A DNA stretch of 64,000 bases, from positions 26,718 to 90,717 of the forward strand of contig JAFXVP010000058.1 in NCBI GenBank assembly GCA_017524445.1, written 5' to 3'. Of the stretch, positions 61,401 to 64,000 are shown piece after piece. The stretch is from Clostridia bacterium. Its GTDB lineage: Bacteria > Bacillota > Clostridia > Christensenellales > CAG-138. Each line of letters begins with the position of its first letter. Within the stretch, counting starts at the first letter, position 1. A program made the translations under genes and the position numbers. The notes under the pieces were generated by a model. That model made no database searches, was not told where the DNA came from, and saw nothing but the letters and a program-made list of their open reading frames with translations.

Positions 61401-64000
61401 CTTCCGACTGGTCCGGCAACTACGTCGTCACCAACGGCGAAACGGAGGACATGTACGTTCTGAAAGGCGTATCGATTGACAGCGACGGTGACAGTATCGA
61501 AAACAACAGCAATACGTCTGCCTTTGCGGGTTCCGGCATTGCTCTGGCGGACGATGTACTGTCCGACGTTGAAGACGACTACGTCTTTACGCTGGAAGCG
61601 GAAGACAGTTACTATACCATACAGAGCGTCTCGACCGGCACCTATCTCGGCATATCTTCTTCCTATCTGCGTGGTTATCAGGATTACAATTCCGCTTACT
61701 GCAGATGGACGCCCGGAATTAACAACGACCACGCCGTTCGGATGGAGAATGCGGCAGGCGGAAGTTATAAGTATCTCGGCATCTCTACCAACGGCTACTT
61801 CTGGGCCTCAACCAACGGCGACGTTCTTCGCCTGTGGAAAGAAACCGACGGGAGTACAGTTTATTACACGACGAGCCCTGTTCCCCCGCATGAGCACACC
61901 TACAGCGAATGGACCTCGAACAACAACGGCACTCACAGCCATACCTGCTCCGGGTGCGGCGACGTCGTCACCGAAGACTGCACGTATAACGACGTCGTGA
62001 CCTATCCGACCACGACCGAACAGGGCTACACGACGCACACCTGCACCGTCTGCGGCTACTCCTACGTGGACAGCTACGTCGACCCGGTGCTCTACACGGT
62101 CACCGCGGTCTCCAACAACGACGCATGGGGCACGGTCTCGGTTGGCGGCTACACGATCATCGCGACGCCCGCGACCGGTTATTATCTCTCCGACAGTGAG
62201 GTCACGACCGGCACCGCAACCACTGCGATCAGCGGCAACACGATCACCGTCACGCCGGAAAGCGACTGCACCGTCACGGTCAACTTCGCGCCGATCCCCA
62301 CCTATACCGTGACCTACATTTCCACAGGCGCGCCGGCCGGCAGCGCAACGGGATATATCGGCGACGTCATCAATCTCCCGACGTCCGTCAGCAACGAGCC
62401 GGACGACTGGACGTTCATCGGCTGGATGGAAACGAAGCTTGACGAGACGACCGAGGAACCCGCATACTACGAACCCGGCGCGGACTATATCATCACGGAT
62501 AACGTCACCCTGTACGCGCTGTTCACCCGCGTGGAAGAAGGCACCGGAGACGTGGCTTATCAGCTGACCGAAGAACTTGCCGTCGGCGGCAGGTACGTCA
62601 TCACCAACTATACCGACGTCGGAGAGTACGCCGTCGGAAACACCATCGTCAATACGTCAAACAACCACTTTGTGAACGCGCTGTCGGTCACGACAGACAG
62701 CGATACGCTGACCGTTCCGTCCGGCGTTGACGTCGACACGATCCTTTACGAGATCGAATCCGGCGATACTTCTTCCGGCTGGGTGTTCAGCAATGTTGCA
62801 AACAACAAGTATCTGGGTCTCACCGCTGACGAGTATCTCACAATGAGCGACACGCCTATTGCATGGCGGTATGACTATGACGACGTCCAGGGGTATTACT
62901 ACCTCGACAATCAGATCGACTCCGAGGGGTATTACTACCTTTCTTTGGACACCACGAACTATCGCTTCACGACCAACAAGTCCGCCAAGGACATCAGGAT
63001 GTATCAGGAGATCAACGCCGCGGTCAACTACTACACGACGGATCCGGTCGCCGCAGTCGGCCTCGAGGTCACGATCGCATCGGGCGATGCAACGTATGAG
63101 TACGACGGCACGCTGAAGACCAACTATCAGTACACCGTCACGGTCGAAGGCGAAGCGGTCGAAGCGGATGCAACGGGTCTGACGTTCACGCTGCCGACCG
63201 GCGACGTCCTCACGATCACGCCTGCGGATACCGCAGCCGTCACGCACGTGAGAGAAGGCGCGGTGGAGAACGCATTCACCTATTCGTTTGACAGCAACGA
63301 AGATCTGTATAGCGTCACGGCAACGTACGGCACGCTGACGGTGACGCCGCATGCGGTCACGCTGACCGTGGTCGGCAACCATGATACGGTCGTGTACAAC
63401 GGCAAGTCTCAGAACGTGAAGGGATGGACGCTGGAATGGGACGACGACCTGTTCGGAAGCGCACGTGAGGCATCATCCATCATTGAGCATCTGGATCCGC
63501 CCATCGGTGAAAAAGCATGGATGGCAGTGGGAACGGAACCCGGTACCTACTACATGAACATCGACGTATCGGGAGCATACCTGCAGCAGGTCGATACCAG
63601 CGAAACGGCAGCGCATTTTGTCGATGACTTTGATCCGACATGGGAGGTCGTCGACGGCTATCTCGTGATCGTTCCGGATGAGCCTGCGTTCATGACGCAT
63701 GCGCTGGCGCTGGAAGGCTCGATCGGCGTATACTTCTTCGTACGGCTGCCGCAGGTCGAGGACTATGAATATGAAGGCGTTGCTTTCACGATCGACAACG
63801 TTGACGGCATGGACGCGTTCGTCGAGTTCAGCCCGGATATGCCGACGAACAACGATGGCTACTATCGCTTCACGTACTATGTGCGTTCGATCGAGATGGC
63901 GGACACCATTACCGCGACGCTCCATTACACGCTGAACGGCGAAGATCAGACCCTCGAAGAGACCTACTCCGTCAAGGAGTACTTCGAAGCGTACGATAAC
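58412..64000 (+). CDS. Large secreted HEXXH metalloprotease with InlB-type repeats (3' end outside window)
   Basis: An open frame of 1863 codons from the ATG at 58412 (AAAGGAGA upstream) with no stop before the window edge. Residues 1-27 are a signal peptide (LLLVLLLLVPTLPAAAA). The protease domain has HEYQH at 283-287 and WLNE with Glu303, a gluzincin pattern resembling the M30/hyicolysin-type peptidases, in the region around MVHEYQHLINYS. From residue 504 come modules of InlB B-type repeat plus a longer beta-rich domain, a first copy near 59921-60913 and a second from 60914, then an HxH/CxxC stretch (61890-62090) and a third, partial copy from 62093. Further beta-rich domains follow to the end. 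It is presumably a surface or secreted enzyme degrading host or dietary glycoproteins; the C-terminal anchor is not in view. Confidence 0.88.
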   Translation, partial: MKALRSILSLLLVLLLLVPTLPAAAATDSSENGNAKAVNNSIIIDDDATDGYEGDYVVIYNPATSSYTSYSTGTMTGLIDTTIDANVNTFPTRNVSNPDRPYKIDVDSQLNALSQSEVQSVDPIPEPDRASYNVGSTKSFTLVNVNTGGTYSLQFECLYVGSHCYIWTPTSTTGTYYPLDEIDPTYAKLAADEFDSKFDLMQSSFGNHTNGSQGDGKLHMLYYNIDDGWEPGQGYIAGFFYQGDISSNGLPILNIDTYPGVYYKNSAGTEYKRMDDTYSTMVHEYQHLINYSNTSGMSSWLNECFSAAAEEICYPGSSVVDRIQSWENYYYSDNDDWLNPPKEFEYQSSFQLHNGYSMYAWSNDLDDVLALYAQVSLFAQYLFTRFGNSIYQQISNAYSSSETTAITNATGVSCADLVRDFRVAVTANANGVYGFVPQDDYDPSQYNDVQNPYDLLSPIIFTGTSCSIKGGGAITVKPVNGVYNPPSGASSSLKYIGIKLASEYTITAVSNNEAWGTVSVNDVKITATPADGYYVESAEVISGTATVSVNVNTITVSPESDCTVQVNFAPKPSCTVNFVAVGNAEGSETAYIYDAITLPGSVSVNVDGWEFSGWVDAELAETTDKPAFYAPGASYTVTADATLYALYTRVEEGVGAPVYELVTAAPSDWSGNYVITNGETSSMYVLKGVNGSSNGTDAENSNNCTAYANSGITLTDNVLSDVADTYVMTFEAQGSYYSVKSASTGSYYGMNSSSYLYAYSGYNATYCNWTPSINSSHAAQLKNAANGSYPYLTWSTGNSYFWSGSSSNAYTLRLWKENAGDAVYYATSPVAVQFYTVTAVPNNTDWGSVSVDNYTITATPADGYYFSDYEVTSGTATATVNGNTIKVKPESDCTVTVIFAPIPTYTVSFVAVGYSEGSETAYVDDEITLPSSVSVNVNGWTFSGWVAAELDETTAKPALYAPGASYTVTENATLYALYTRTEEGNGEIVYELVTAAPSDWSGNYVVTNGETEDMYVLKGVSIDSDGDSIENNSNTSAFAGSGIALADDVLSDVEDDYVFTLEAEDSYYTIQSVSTGTYLGISSSYLRGYQDYNSAYCRWTPGINNDHAVRMENAAGGSYKYLGISTNGYFWASTNGDVLRLWKETDGSTVYYTTSPVPPHEHTYSEWTSNNNGTHSHTCSGCGDVVTEDCTYNDVVTYPTTTEQGYTTHTCTVCGYSYVDSYVDPVLYTVTAVSNNDAWGTVSVGGYTIIATPATGYYLSDSEVTTGTATTAISGNTITVTPESDCTVTVNFAPIPTYTVTYISTGAPAGSATGYIGDVINLPTSVSNEPDDWTFIGWMETKLDETTEEPAYYEPGADYIITDNVTLYALFTRVEEGTGDVAYQLTEELAVGGRYVITNYTDVGEYAVGNTIVNTSNNHFVNALSVTTDSDTLTVPSGVDVDTILYEIESGDTSSGWVFSNVANNKYLGLTADEYLTMSDTPIAWRYDYDDVQGYYYLDNQIDSEGYYYLSLDTTNYRFTTNKSAKDIRMYQEINAAVNYYTTDPVAAVGLEVTIASGDATYEYDGTLKTNYQYTVTVEGEAVEADATGLTFTLPTGDVLTITPADTAAVTHVREGAVENAFTYSFDSNEDLYSVTATYGTLTVTPHAVTLTVVGNHDTVVYNGKSQNVKGWTLEWDDDLFGSAREASSIIEHLDPPIGEKAWMAVGTEPGTYYMNIDVSGAYLQQVDTSETAAHFVDDFDPTWEVVDGYLVIVPDEPAFMTHALALEGSIGVYFFVRLPQVEDYEYEGVAFTIDNVDGMDAFVEFSPDMPTNNDGYYRFTYYVRSIEMADTITATLHYTLNGEDQTLEETYSVKEYFEAYDN
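59921..62620 (+). repeat. Long in-frame direct repeats within the metalloprotease gene
   Basis: Two near-identical units of about 990 bases (starting at 59921 and 60914) each encode TAVSNN/TAVPNN..WG.VSV, CTV..NFAP, AEL.ETT.KPA, VEEG/TEEG and SDWSGNYV modules. A third partial unit starts at 62093. Base-level similarity is high, implying recent duplication. Confidence 0.8.

Overview
The window looks like a chromosomal segment of an uncultured gut-type Firmicute of class Clostridia. The evidence is strong AGGAGG ribosome binding sites with frequent TTG starts, a Firmicutes-style polysaccharide kinase module (separate Wzz-like activator and BY-kinase), LCP and VanZ-like proteins, an ECF sigma factor paired with a membrane partner, InlB-type repeat surface proteins and short MITE-like palindromic repeats. 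Most of the window is GC-rich. Roughly 30-39 kb is visibly AT-richer, as expected for exchangeable polysaccharide genes. No rRNA, tRNA or CRISPR array was seen. The lineage is inference; the genus cannot be named from this sequence.

Layout. (1) 1-4.6 kb, + strand: a sugar-phosphate operon (RpiB/LacAB-like isomerase, Fe-dependent alcohol dehydrogenase, EamA transporter, ROK regulator, DUF4867-like protein). (2) 4.7-10.9 kb, - strand: malic enzyme, a split transketolase, a GH13 enzyme, an acyl-ACP thioesterase and an esterase. (3) 11.0-40.6 kb, + strand: a large capsule/exopolysaccharide cluster headed by a LoaP-like NusG paralog. It holds a Wzz-like protein, a BY-kinase fused to its own PHP phosphatase, LCP, genes matching UDP-diNAc-bacillosamine synthesis and priming (PglF/E/D/C-like), WecB/WecC for UDP-ManNAcA, glycosyltransferases, Wzy, Wzx, a TupA-like ATP-grasp protein, CapA, a heparinase-like protein and a pyruvyltransferase/F420-hydrogenase-beta fusion. 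(4) 40.6-43.6 kb: an acyltransferase, a decayed second copy of the wecB 3' end, and a nucleotidyltransferase. (5) 43.6-49.5 kb, - strand: a five-gene uronic-acid nucleotide operon (XRE-UDP-glucose dehydrogenase fusion, a second dehydrogenase, a galacturonokinase-like GHMP kinase, a nucleotidyltransferase, a UDP-uronate 4-epimerase). (6) 49.6-55.2 kb: an anion permease, 5-formyl-THF cyclo-ligase, an ECF sigma factor coupled to a membrane-anchored serpin, an SRAP protein and a nitrilase-family amidase. (7) 55.3-64.0 kb: repeat-rich DNA, a frameshifted secreted InlB-repeat protein, a 35-residue peptide gene ending in LPETGE, an XRE pseudogene, and a secreted HEXXH metalloprotease with large internal repeats that runs off the window end.

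How it fits together. Regions 3 and 5 would supply and assemble an acidic surface polysaccharide containing bacillosamine-type, ManNAcA and uronic acid residues. The LoaP-like factor plausibly helps RNA polymerase cross the nearly 29-kb unidirectional cluster, and the kinase/phosphatase fusion would tune chain assembly. Regions 6-7 combine secreted proteolysis with a serpin-linked sigma factor, suggesting a protease-sensing response. The most unusual items are the serpin/ECF pair, the XRE-dehydrogenase fusion at the head of its own operon, the kinase-phosphatase fusion with seven KYGY repeats, and the pyruvyltransferase/F420-beta fusion.
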